From Candidatus Zhuqueibacterota bacterium (GTDB lineage: Bacteria > Zhuqueibacterota > Zhuqueibacteria > Residuimicrobiales > JAFGEC01): DNA of 43,042 bases. A program made the position numbers and the translations under genes. Below the pieces are notes generated by a model, which saw only the letters and a program-made list of their open reading frames with translations, searched no databases and was not told where the DNA came from. Position 1 is the stretch's first letter. Each line of letters begins with the position of its first letter. Below, piece after piece: positions 1 through 7,637 of this stretch. The DNA lies in assembly GCA_016931775.1 (NCBI GenBank), contig JAFGEC010000606.1:1-43042 (forward strand), in the 5' to 3' direction.

Positions 1-839
1 CCGGTTTTCGGTTTTTCAACTGTTGAAGCGGCTTCAAGGTTAAATACCACGGGGGCTTTGTTCTCAAGGTAACTTTCTTTTTTATAGGGCAGACTCACAA
101 CATCCGACCGGTCCGTGACTTCAAACACAAGGTCGTACCGGCCCGATAAACCTGCTGCAAAGGAACTGTCTACGGCCAATGAAAACGCCACAAGTCCACT
201 GTCGTAGGTCGTTGTGGATAATTGGGATTCCATCGGGCCCTGGGTGTAAACCGTTTGATCTCTTTCTAAACGGAACGTCGCACCCAAAATGTCATCGGTA
301 CCGTTGGAATCGATGGCGACAATTTCAAAAAGCTGCCGCCCGTCAAAACCGCTGAGAAGGCTGTCCGGTCCTGTAGCATCAACAATCACGGGCGAAACGT
401 TGTCCAATGAAACGACCTCGATTTGTAACGGTTCGCTGCTCCGGCCTTTGTCATCTGCGGCAGAAAAGACAAACATATACTTTTCACGCATTGCGGTTGC
501 AGGATTCCACGTCAGTTTTTGCGAAAATATACCATCAAAGGCGACAACGTCACCGTCGTTTTCATGTACAGCCTGCCCGTCATCGTACAAAACATAAAAA
601 AACAATGCCGTTGATTCGCCTTTTTTAAAAACCTCCAAACGCACAGAGTCCACCTTTTGTTCGATCCCGGATGTCTGTGCAGAAACAGAAAGTGTATATT
701 CTCGTCCGGGATTTAAAAAGGCGGGTATTTTATACTTTGCGAGTGCCGGAGCCGACCGATAGACCACAGGATTGGGCACATCCCTTTCACTGCAGGCAGT
801 AATCACAACAAAAAAAGTCAAAACAACAAATTTTCTCAT
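1..839 (-). CDS. Secreted lipoprotein with Ig-like/choice-of-anchor-X-like region, C-terminus cut by window edge
   Basis: The minus strand is open from the ATG at 839 to the window edge (about 279 codons, no stop), so this is the N-terminal part of a longer protein. It begins MRKFVVLTFFVVITAC, a lipoprotein signal peptide ending in a VITAC lipobox. An AGGA ribosome binding site lies about 8 nt upstream of the ATG. The mature part looks like beta-sandwich sequence: a DDG...DGDVVAFDGIFS segment followed by FSAADDKGRSSEPLQI resembles the 'choice-of-anchor X'/Ig-like repeats of surface proteins. That assignment is inference. It has its own candidate promoter (867-895) and is the last gene of the leftward string. 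Its role is unknown; a surface-exposed structural or binding lipoprotein is the most I would say. Confidence 0.75.
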   Translation of the reverse strand, partial: MRKFVVLTFFVVITACSERDVPNPVVYRSAPALAKYKIPAFLNPGREYTLSVSAQTSGIEQKVDSVRLEVFKKGESTALFFYVLYDDGQAVHENDGDVVAFDGIFSQKLTWNPATAMREKYMFVFSAADDKGRSSEPLQIEVVSLDNVSPVIVDATGPDSLLSGFDGRQLFEIVAIDSNGTDDILGATFRLERDQTVYTQGPMESQLSTTTYDSGLVAFSLAVDSSFAAGLSGRYDLVFEVTDRSDVVSLPYKKESYLENKAPVVFNLEAASTVEKPKT

Positions 840-866
840 ATTTTTTTCCTAGAGTATAAACCATAC

Positions 867-895
867 AATTTATAAAACAGGGACTTGACAATCAA
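867..895 (-). promoter_or_regulatory. Candidate promoter of the edge lipoprotein (TTGATT-N17-TAAATT)
   Basis: On the minus strand TTGATT (895-890) and TAAATT (872-867) are separated by 17 nt, ending about 28 nt before the ATG at 839. The same TAAATT element at the same spacing recurs before other genes in the window. Found by eye only. Confidence 0.4.
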
Positions 896-939
896 GCTCT
901 TTTTAAGTACCCATCTGTTGTGACTGCAGAACCAGCAGG

Positions 940-1611
940 TCAGTTGATTAAACTTTGAAGGAACAAAAATAGTTCCCCATGGGTTCGGCAGACCAAATCC
1001 GCTTCCACAAGGTATTCGGCGGAAAGCGTTGTTTCCAATGCAACGCAGAAAATCCCGGCATTTTTTGCGGCTTTAATACCGACCGGTGCATTTTCCACGA
1101 CGACGGTCTCTGATGGATTTAACTGCAAGTATTCCATGGCCAGAAAATACGGATCGGGATGCGGTTTTCCTCTGGCTACATCCGATTCGGTTATAACTGT
1201 TTGAAACCATCTTTGCTGATGCGGTAATAAAACGTGAGCAACATTTTCCCTCGTCGTCCCGGTAACCAGGCCGATCTTGAAATACTTCCGGGCAAAATGA
1301 ATCACATCTCTCACGCCGGCATACACCTTTGCCCGGCGGGATTTTACAAAAACTGCATTTTTATTACGTGCAATACATCGGGCCGAAAATTCATCGAGCT
1401 GAAAATGATGGCTATGGTAGATGGCCTGAGCTATTTTATAAGCCGGCAAACCTTCATTTAAACGCACGATCATATCGTCAGTCAGATCAATTTGCGGATC
1501 CAGGATGTATTTCCAGGCAGCAATATGACTCGAGAGAGTTTCCGCGATCACGCCGTCAAAATCAAACAACACTCCTTTAACCGAACTCTCAGGCCGCACC
1601 GTAAAAATCAA
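940..1611 (-). CDS. HAD-superfamily hydrolase, beta-phosphoglucomutase/phosphatase-like
   Basis: A 223-aa haloacid dehalogenase-type hydrolase, a normal size for the subfamily I (beta-phosphoglucomutase/CbbY/Gph-like) group. Motif I is VLFDFDGVIAET near residues 15-26, with the nucleophile and acid/base aspartates. Motif II is the VTGTT segment around residue 116. The KPHPDPY stretch supplies the motif III lysine, and VVENAPVGIKAAKNAG is motif IV, although the usual Glu-Asp pair reads Glu-Asn. The family transfers or hydrolyses phosphate on small metabolites in the cytoplasm; the substrate cannot be read from sequence. The start is a TTG that overlaps the stop of the upstream PdxJ-like gene by 4 nt (TTGA), indicating translational coupling. 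Confidence 0.85.
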   Translation of the reverse strand: MIFTVRPESSVKGVLFDFDGVIAETLSSHIAAWKYILDPQIDLTDDMIVRLNEGLPAYKIAQAIYHSHHFQLDEFSARCIARNKNAVFVKSRRAKVYAGVRDVIHFARKYFKIGLVTGTTRENVAHVLLPHQQRWFQTVITESDVARGKPHPDPYFLAMEYLQLNPSETVVVENAPVGIKAAKNAGIFCVALETTLSAEYLVEADLVCRTHGELFLFLQSLIN

Positions 1612-2321
1612 GTCTGTAAAGCCCCTTTTATTTGTTTTATTGCCCGTTCGATACCGACCAAAATGGAGCGGGCAATAACAGCCGTACCGATATTGTATTC
1701 TTCGATACAGGTCACATCACCCAATTCTCGTAAATTTTGATAGTCCAATCCCCGGCCGACCGATACACCCAATCCCAGTTTGTTTGCCACGAGCGCAGTC
1801 TGTTTTAATTGTTCGACCTGCTCGTTGAGGGTTCCCAAATCCTGGATGCGGCTGAGAAAGGCCGTATTAAATTGCACAAAATCCAGACGCAATCTTGCAG
1901 CTGCACGGATCTGCTGTGCATCAGGTTTGATCAATGCACTGATGACAATGTTATTTGCCCGAAGTGCAGCGACCACATCTTCCATATATTCCACATTAGT
2001 GGATATGTCCAGAAAACCGTCCTTTGAGCTGTCATGAACGGCCGGTAGAAGCGTGACCATATCCGGCAGCCACCGCATGGCTTTTTTGACCATATCGTCA
2101 TTCATAGGGATGGCCAGGTTTAAATGCGTTTGCACGACTTCTTTTAAAACCGTCACATCACGGTCAGTAATATCCGTTCTGTTTTCATACAAATGAGCAA
2201 TAATTCCATCGATGCCGGCGACTTCGGCGGCAATTGCCACAGAAGCCGGATCGGGAACCCGGCTTTTGTTCATATTTCGTATCTTTGCAACCTGATTGAC
2301 GCACAAGCAGATGCGTGGCAT
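1608..2321 (-). CDS. PdxJ-family (pyridoxine 5'-phosphate synthase) TIM-barrel protein, catalytically divergent
   Basis: A 237-aa protein that aligns along its whole length with PdxJ, which condenses 1-deoxyxylulose 5-phosphate with 3-amino-2-oxopropyl phosphate to make vitamin B6. Shared landmarks are VAKIRN, PDPASVAIAAEVAGIDGI, ITDRDVTVLKEV, the central GFLDI and the NIGTAVIARSILVG phosphate-binding end. By recalled alignment to E. coli PdxJ only the active-site His in AHLYEN (His43 here) is kept. The catalytic Glu (NLEM) is Ala70 and the proton-donor His (NAGHGL) is Arg190 in SVGRGL. The substrate-contacting Asp-His of the N-terminal strand is Asn-Gln, and Arg and His after the retained His are Tyr and Asp. 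An automatic pipeline would call it pdxJ, but classical synthase activity is doubtful. An AAGGA site lies about 7 nt upstream of the ATG. Confidence 0.8.
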   Translation of the reverse strand: MPRICLCVNQVAKIRNMNKSRVPDPASVAIAAEVAGIDGIIAHLYENRTDITDRDVTVLKEVVQTHLNLAIPMNDDMVKKAMRWLPDMVTLLPAVHDSSKDGFLDISTNVEYMEDVVAALRANNIVISALIKPDAQQIRAAARLRLDFVQFNTAFLSRIQDLGTLNEQVEQLKQTALVANKLGLGVSVGRGLDYQNLRELGDVTCIEEYNIGTAVIARSILVGIERAIKQIKGALQT

Positions 2322-2369
2322 ATTGTTTCCTTTCCATTAGTTGCACAATCTCATGAAATATACTGAATA

Positions 2370-3476
2370 TTATGGCAAATTAATATACTGCGATATACTG
2401 ACAAACTCTATTCCGCGCAATTCTAAATATTCAATAGACTCTTGCAAAACCACCAGCGTATTTTCCCGGACGTGCCCAATGGCTAATGCCTTTGTATTCT
2501 GATGCGCCAGGTCCGCGAGCTTTTCAACCTGGCCCCGGATGTAATCCCGGCTGTCCTCCTGGTCGAGGAAAATATTATTTTGAGCGGCAGGAATTCCTTT
2601 TTGTACAGCAATACGATAAGCGACGCTCGCCGAGGTAGTACGGCTGTCAATAAAAAGTAAATTGCGGCTCTGCAACTCGCCGAGAACAGTATCCATTAAA
2701 TGCGGATCCGACGTCGCTCTGGAACCCTGATGGTTATTCATACCGACGGCATGTGGAAGCTCCGACATGGCTTTCCTCATCCGTTTTCGCAAAGTTGCAG
2801 GATCGTGAAGGCTGAGTAGAATAAAACCATCATCGGAATAGGACTCATTGAGCGGTTCCATCGGCATGTGAATCAAAAAATCTTTTTGTCCCAATTTTGC
2901 AATTTGGGCAATTTTTTTTGACTGTTTCAAACCGGGGATAATTGAAATCGTAATCGGTTTTTGAAACGATAAAAAATCTGTTACAGTATTGTTATAAGAA
3001 TAACCAAAATCATCGATAATGACGGCAATCCGGGCTTTGGCGACTTTTTCAGAAATAATTTTAAACGTATATTGTAATTTTACACGTCTATTGCCGATGA
3101 AGGCGACAAAGCGATCCCCGCTCTCCTGAACGAACGCAAGTATTTCACTGCCGGTACCGGATAATTGATACTCCAAAAGTTTGACAAATCGATATACTGT
3201 TACTTTTGAAGGTACGATTATTTCCAGGCCTTGGGATTGTTGTGAAATTTTTTCGTTGGGTATATTTAATCCCACACAAACCGCTCTCACAGCCGAATCT
3301 ACTTCTTCGATAACAATTTCACTTCGGGCATTCTTTTCATCAGGGAATAAATAAGGAATAACAACAAATCTTAAAACAGCAAAAAATATGGCGGAAATGG
3401 TCAACCTTTTATTCCATTTCTGGATAACAAGGTATCTTTTTCTGGTAGGTTTTTGATAAAATGATCTTCGTAACAT
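2370..3476 (-). CDS. Divergent polysaccharide deacetylase family protein (YibQ/DUF610-like)
   Basis: A 368-aa protein with a basic N-terminus and one membrane segment (about residues 27-45), so the bulk should lie in the periplasm. The C-terminal 230 residues match the divergent polysaccharide deacetylase family (Polysacc_deac_2, YibQ type). Conserved pieces are AVIIDDFGYS, SIIPG, FLIHMPMEP, the GMNNHQGSRAT block and FIDSRTT. These Asp/His-containing motifs correspond to the NodB-fold active site; the substrate is not established for the family. The preceding 130 residues are unassigned. The ATG lies 5 nt after the stop of the small lipoprotein gene, so the two are probably cotranscribed. Confidence 0.85.
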   Translation of the reverse strand: MLRRSFYQKPTRKRYLVIQKWNKRLTISAIFFAVLRFVVIPYLFPDEKNARSEIVIEEVDSAVRAVCVGLNIPNEKISQQSQGLEIIVPSKVTVYRFVKLLEYQLSGTGSEILAFVQESGDRFVAFIGNRRVKLQYTFKIISEKVAKARIAVIIDDFGYSYNNTVTDFLSFQKPITISIIPGLKQSKKIAQIAKLGQKDFLIHMPMEPLNESYSDDGFILLSLHDPATLRKRMRKAMSELPHAVGMNNHQGSRATSDPHLMDTVLGELQSRNLLFIDSRTTSASVAYRIAVQKGIPAAQNNIFLDQEDSRDYIRGQVEKLADLAHQNTKALAIGHVRENTLVVLQESIEYLELRGIEFVSISQYINLP

Positions 3477-3481
3477 AATAT

Positions 3482-4087
3482 TTATTTACCAAAATATGCA
3501 CGCAATTCACTCCATGTGGGTAATTCCCCAATGGAAAAATCGCTCCATTTATAAATATACCAGAACTCGGAGGTGTTTTTTAAAAGTTTAATTTCAGCCT
3601 GGCCTTCCATCATTCGCGGACAATCCAAAGCCCGGCATTTATGCCGAATCGTCAGCTGGTATCTTTGCAGTAAAATGACCGAATCCTGAAAAACGTTCTC
3701 CCGTAAAAGCTCTAGAGAAAGACTGCTGGTGGAATCCGCCGGTAAAAAAAATAAAAGCTGGTTAAAATAGGTCTGCTCCTGCTCTATACCCCACCGATCG
3801 AACAATCCCGGGTGGGCGTTGGCTACCGCCGGATCTGCGTCATATCGAAATGTCAGTTGTGATTCACTTGTATCAGCAAGGCACCGTAAGTAGTTAATTG
3901 CATTTTTCTCTTTGATTGCATTCCTCAAATTTGCCATTAAAAAAGTTGGTGATGTAGGCTGAATCCATGTGGACTGATTGGATTTTGGCTCCTCGGGCTC
4001 CCGTGTAGCAAACGGATTTGAACAGGCCAAAAATAAAACCACCGCAATCCAAATAGTAAAAAAATTTTTAAAATATCCTCCCGACAT
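3482..4087 (-). CDS. Small lipoprotein of unknown function
   Basis: About 201 aa with a lipoprotein signal peptide: MSGGYFKNFFTIWIAVVLFLACSN, lipobox LFLAC. I chose the internal ATG at 4087 because it starts just after the stop of the upstream GalT-like gene. An ATG at 4099 would give a 4-residue longer product overlapping that gene by 11 nt; neither has a clear Shine-Dalgarno. The mature protein is rich in aromatic and charged residues, with no motif I recognise. The pattern (a helical start, then a twisted sheet ending FWYIYKWSDFS) loosely resembles NTF2-like/DUF4878-like lipoproteins, which I cannot confirm. It sits between a GalT-like gene and a periplasmic deacetylase in one tight string. 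Confidence 0.75.
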   Translation of the reverse strand: MSGGYFKNFFTIWIAVVLFLACSNPFATREPEEPKSNQSTWIQPTSPTFLMANLRNAIKEKNAINYLRCLADTSESQLTFRYDADPAVANAHPGLFDRWGIEQEQTYFNQLLFFLPADSTSSLSLELLRENVFQDSVILLQRYQLTIRHKCRALDCPRMMEGQAEIKLLKNTSEFWYIYKWSDFSIGELPTWSELRAYFGK

Positions 4088-4088
4088 A

Positions 4089-5429
4089 TTACAAATCATG
4101 CTTTGAATGAGTTACATAGGCCAAACTATTTGGTTTTACCGGGCATTCTTGCGCTATATCCATTTGACTGATTCGGCCGTCGGCACGTAACTGAAACAGA
4201 CGGGGAACGAGCCGGTCACGCACCTCATAAAGTGAATACGGCACGACAAAAATTTTTGTTCCACCCTCAAAACCGGCAGGTGTGTTGACCCGCCATTTGA
4301 TAAAAATGTGCCAGGGTATGGTTGTCGGGCTATCTTTTGGCATATAGTACCACTCTTCATTACAAGATATTTCGGCACCCATAGCAGAATGAACGGCATG
4401 CACAATATCACTCATGCCCCGGACATCTTGTTCAGTATGCCGCCAAGGCTGGCAGCTGGGGCTTTTTGAATAAATGGCAACAGTAGGATGAGAATGCCCC
4501 AGGTCGACAAAAGCGATGGCGGATAAATTTTCGCAAATGACAAGGTTATTATACCCTGCAAAGTTTACACCATATTCATTGTACAGATTGGGATACTGTT
4601 GTACCATAGTTGTTTCATGCTCAATAGAAATACCCCATTCATCAAGACCCACCAATTGCTTATGTAAATGGTCAAATGATGCACCAGCGTCTTTACGCCA
4701 GTTTTGATACACGCTGATATACCGGACATATCGATTGTTTCTGTAGATTCTTTCTATTGAACGGATGGTGAAATCAAAATATAAATAATGTTCGTCCGCG
4801 GAAAATTCACCCGAAGAAGCCAATTGGGAAAGGTTTTGAGCACCGGGAATAAAATGTCGGCGTGGAACAATCAGTTCGTGGCAGCCATGAAAAAACGGAT
4901 CGGCCATTGCTAATTTCTGATTTACCGGCATTGCACTAATTTCATCAGCGGATAAGCCACTGTAGGAAAGTTTTAAATTGATAATAGAAACTATATGGTT
5001 CCGACCAACCGGATCGGCCAAATATTCATGCTGAAACTTTTCATTGATACGTGAAAATTGATAATTATAGTTTTTCCTCCAGTAATCAAGTGTGACAATT
5101 TCAAATAAATTCGGTATACATCGAAAATCAGCTGTATGGCTCAGCACATCCGAGATTGATAGTTTTTCCTGGTATTCATATATACCGTTTTTTCGGACGA
5201 GGCGTACCTTTTCAGGAGGTGTATTAAAATAATTTTGCGGACAAAAATTACACACAGACTCCCGATCCGAGGGAATAATTTCACCCGGATTTTGGGTTTT
5301 CTGTGTAAATATGGGACGGTCTTTACGACCGGGAATATACCACACTTCGGTGCCGGTTATGGGATTAAAATGTTTCTCGGTCCCATCCGGCATTATTTTC
5401 CGCATTTCTCTGGAAAACCGCCTCATCAT
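4089..5429 (-). CDS. GalT-like HIT-superfamily protein (DUF4921-type)
   Basis: A protein of about 446 aa resembling galactose-1-phosphate uridylyltransferase folds. Near residue 60 it has CNFCP, a zinc-type Cys-x2-Cys pair followed by TPPEKVRL, as in GalT. The region around residues 250-260 reads SFDHLHKQLVG, in the position of the GalT His-x-His-x-Gln nucleophile motif; the His-Leu-His spacing is kept. An upstream HELIVPRRHF segment parallels the GalT strand that precedes it. The family transfers a nucleotidyl group between sugar phosphates. The exact substrate is unknown, and the length and divergence suggest the DUF4921 branch rather than true GalT. The start region is GTG-ATG-ATG (5432-5424); I give the first ATG. 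It follows the metallopeptidase gene by about 9 nt. Confidence 0.7.
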   Translation of the reverse strand: MMRRFSREMRKIMPDGTEKHFNPITGTEVWYIPGRKDRPIFTQKTQNPGEIIPSDRESVCNFCPQNYFNTPPEKVRLVRKNGIYEYQEKLSISDVLSHTADFRCIPNLFEIVTLDYWRKNYNYQFSRINEKFQHEYLADPVGRNHIVSIINLKLSYSGLSADEISAMPVNQKLAMADPFFHGCHELIVPRRHFIPGAQNLSQLASSGEFSADEHYLYFDFTIRSIERIYRNNRYVRYISVYQNWRKDAGASFDHLHKQLVGLDEWGISIEHETTMVQQYPNLYNEYGVNFAGYNNLVICENLSAIAFVDLGHSHPTVAIYSKSPSCQPWRHTEQDVRGMSDIVHAVHSAMGAEISCNEEWYYMPKDSPTTIPWHIFIKWRVNTPAGFEGGTKIFVVPYSLYEVRDRLVPRLFQLRADGRISQMDIAQECPVKPNSLAYVTHSKHDL

Positions 5430-5438
5430 CACAGATTT

Positions 5439-7106
5439 TTACTGTACAAACTGTTGAACAAAATATTTAGGCGTCAGGGTTTCCCCGGTGGCATTCAGAA
5501 TCATCATATCCCACCGGTAGATCGATCCGGTCTCGAAAATGCGTGTCCGCAAATATCGCCCGACTTTATCATTGTTAATAAATGTAATATTTTGATAGTC
5601 CTCTGATTTATAGACTTTCTCCGCAATGTCGTGAAAAAGCTGGGAGGCCAGCAATTCTCCCAATAAATAATTATGGTAATAGCATGGTGCAATAGCAAAA
5701 TGTATTTTGGCAGCCCAATCCGGCTCGTTTCTTCCAGGCGGCCGGTGAATCATTTGATATCTCTCGACCAGATCCCACCATAATTCGTTGAGATCCTGAT
5801 TGGGATCGGCATACAATTCCTTTTCAAAGTGATACATCACCATGGCCCAGCGTGCAAAAATGAGCTGTTTCAACCGGGAATATTTTTCACTCACCGTACG
5901 AATTTCGTCCTGATTTTCGGAGGAAAGTTCCAGCATTTCTCCCATCCAGTCGGCATTACGGCTGAATCGTCCAAACAGCATGGCAATCGCTTCAGTGGTA
6001 AAGGAATGTGCGGGTGTGCGCAGAATATAAGGACATTTCGGATCCTGATAATAATCGTAGACAGCGTGTCCGAGCTCGTGTAAAAGTGTCTCCATCCATC
6101 TCTCATCGTTCTTTAAATTACACAATACTCGTACATCCCCTGACCGGTCGATATCGATACAGAAGGCATGGGGATTTTTACCATCACGTTCATACAGATC
6201 ACTGTTTTCAATAATGGATTCCACCGGCATCCCTATACTTTTGTAAAACGTCGTCGCGATGTCGATTATATTGCGGTCTGAATAATACTTATCCAAATCC
6301 AGTTCATACACTAACGGAGTTTCCTGAAAAAACGGATCGTGATAATGCCAGGGCAACAATCCCTCAACTCCTATGCCATAAACATCGGCCAGGATAGTAT
6401 CCAGTTCCGCTTTTATACTGGCAAATGGTGCATTGGTTAACGCCTCCAGTTCACTGAATATTTCGTCCAGTTCTTGCCGGTTCTGTTCTTTCGACGCAAG
6501 TGACAACTCATGATAATCAATAAATCCCAATGTTTGGGCGGCCTTGTTTCGTAATTTGGCCAAACGGACAAGATTTTCGGCAACTACGGGGCCGACCTGT
6601 TTACTGGCGAGCCAAGCGGCTTTCCTCTTACTTGAATCCGTCTCATTTTTCAAAATCTCGTTGATATCATTCGACGTCACTGAACGGCCGTTTATTGTTC
6701 CGCGGTATGTATTGAAATCCTTTTCAATCTTGGCTCCCAAGTCCACAATTTGACGCATCAATTCGGGCGCTATCTGATTTTCCAGATAACTATTGTATAA
6801 TATTTGCAATTGTCTGAGAATAACCGGATTATTAATTCTGCCGGAATCAATTGCGGCTTTAACCTTTTGAAAATCCTCCTTATTACTGTATAATGTACGT
6901 ATTTCAAGGTCCAGTTCGGCATACCGGTCATACTGTTCTGCATCTCCAGTGGTCGCGGCCTTCCAATAAGCAAGCGAACTCTTTTTGTACAGTGGTTTTA
7001 TCTTTTCAACATGGACATCGATGAATTTTTGCATCTGTTTCTCCTCGGCGTTCGGCCCACACGCAAGCCACAACAGAGCCAAAAAGTAAATGGCGAAACG
7101 TTTCAT
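5439..7106 (-). CDS. M2/M3-type zinc metallopeptidase lipoprotein (peptidyl-dipeptidase A-like)
   Basis: A 555-aa lipoprotein. I start it at the ATG at 7106 rather than 7139 because GGGAGGG lies about 8 nt upstream and the product then begins MKRFAIYFLALLWLACG, a signal peptide with lipobox LWLAC. The mature part is largely helical. The zinc site is HELGH at about residues 343-347, with the third ligand Glu about 25 residues after the second His in TTEAIAMLFG, the gluzincin arrangement of M2 (angiotensin-converting enzyme) and M3 (oligopeptidase) families. Downstream it keeps the helical YFLGELLASQL-like wall (here YLLGELLASQL). It probably trims peptides in the periplasm or at the outer membrane. 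It is the first gene of the leftward string and has a candidate promoter at 7139-7167. Confidence 0.88.
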   Translation of the reverse strand: MKRFAIYFLALLWLACGPNAEEKQMQKFIDVHVEKIKPLYKKSSLAYWKAATTGDAEQYDRYAELDLEIRTLYSNKEDFQKVKAAIDSGRINNPVILRQLQILYNSYLENQIAPELMRQIVDLGAKIEKDFNTYRGTINGRSVTSNDINEILKNETDSSKRKAAWLASKQVGPVVAENLVRLAKLRNKAAQTLGFIDYHELSLASKEQNRQELDEIFSELEALTNAPFASIKAELDTILADVYGIGVEGLLPWHYHDPFFQETPLVYELDLDKYYSDRNIIDIATTFYKSIGMPVESIIENSDLYERDGKNPHAFCIDIDRSGDVRVLCNLKNDERWMETLLHELGHAVYDYYQDPKCPYILRTPAHSFTTEAIAMLFGRFSRNADWMGEMLELSSENQDEIRTVSEKYSRLKQLIFARWAMVMYHFEKELYADPNQDLNELWWDLVERYQMIHRPPGRNEPDWAAKIHFAIAPCYYHNYLLGELLASQLFHDIAEKVYKSEDYQNITFINNDKVGRYLRTRIFETGSIYRWDMMILNATGETLTPKYFVQQFVQ

Positions 7107-7138
7107 TATTTTCCCTCCCGATCGGTTCAGTTGTTCCA

Positions 7139-7167
7139 TCTATATCTTGAAATTTTACGAAATTCAA
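7139..7167 (-). promoter_or_regulatory. Candidate promoter of the metallopeptidase string (TTGAAT-N17-TATAGA)
   Basis: On the minus strand TTGAAT (7167-7162) and TATAGA (7144-7139) are 17 nt apart, 32 nt before the chosen ATG at 7106. It lies in the divergent gap shared with the GroES-like gene. By eye only; a promoter here supports starting the peptidase at 7106 rather than 7139. Confidence 0.4.
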
Positions 7168-7240
7168 TGACCAATAGCAAGTAAAAGAAAAAATCGAAAA
7201 ATTGAATTTGTCTTTTCCAAATTTTTATTTATATTTCAAT

Positions 7241-7612
7241 ATGAAAAAAGGTCCCAAAGAAATATTGGTTATCGGAGATCGTGTTTTAATTATCCCGGAT
7301 ATGGGTGACGACCGCAGCAATTCAGGTCTTTATCTACCCAAATGGGCTGTGGAAAAAGAATCAGTACAGGGCGGCCGGATAGTAGAGACAGGGCCGGGAA
7401 TCCCCCTACCATCCCCCAATGATGTGGAGCAGGAACCTTGGAAAAAGCCCGAACTCAACCAAAAACATATCCCCTTACAGGCACGTGTGGGTGATTATGC
7501 GATTTTTCTTCGCAAATCTGCTGTTGAAGTAAAAATGGACAAAGAAACATACCTTATTGTGCCGCAGGCTGCCTTGCTTCTTCTCATACGAGAGAAAAAG
7601 CAACACGAATGA
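7241..7612 (+). CDS. GroES-like co-chaperonin paralog (Cpn10 domain)
   Basis: A 123-aa protein with the Cpn10 fold: GDRVLIIPD at the start, SNSGLYLP, a GGRIVETGPGIPLP strand, VGDYAIFLRKSAVEVKMD and a YLIVPQAALLLLIR end. It differs from housekeeping GroES by a longer segment after TGPG (around PWKKPELNQ) and by having no groEL beside it. From memory, similar stand-alone Cpn10 paralogs with the PWKK and FLRKSAVE signatures occur in FCB bacteria. Function is therefore likely accessory rather than the main GroEL lid. I start it at the ATG at 7241; an in-frame TTG at 7202 would add a Phe/Tyr-rich tail that overlaps the divergent promoter region. No clear Shine-Dalgarno is visible. Confidence 0.82.
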   Translation: MKKGPKEILVIGDRVLIIPDMGDDRSNSGLYLPKWAVEKESVQGGRIVETGPGIPLPSPNDVEQEPWKKPELNQKHIPLQARVGDYAIFLRKSAVEVKMDKETYLIVPQAALLLLIREKKQHE

Positions 7613-7637
7613 CACAAATATCCGAGTTTTTTATTAC

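Noticed and set aside
4516-4707. Plus-strand ORF inside the GalT-like gene
   Set aside because: It lies wholly within a well-supported coding gene on the other strand and shows no domain or signal; a shadow frame.
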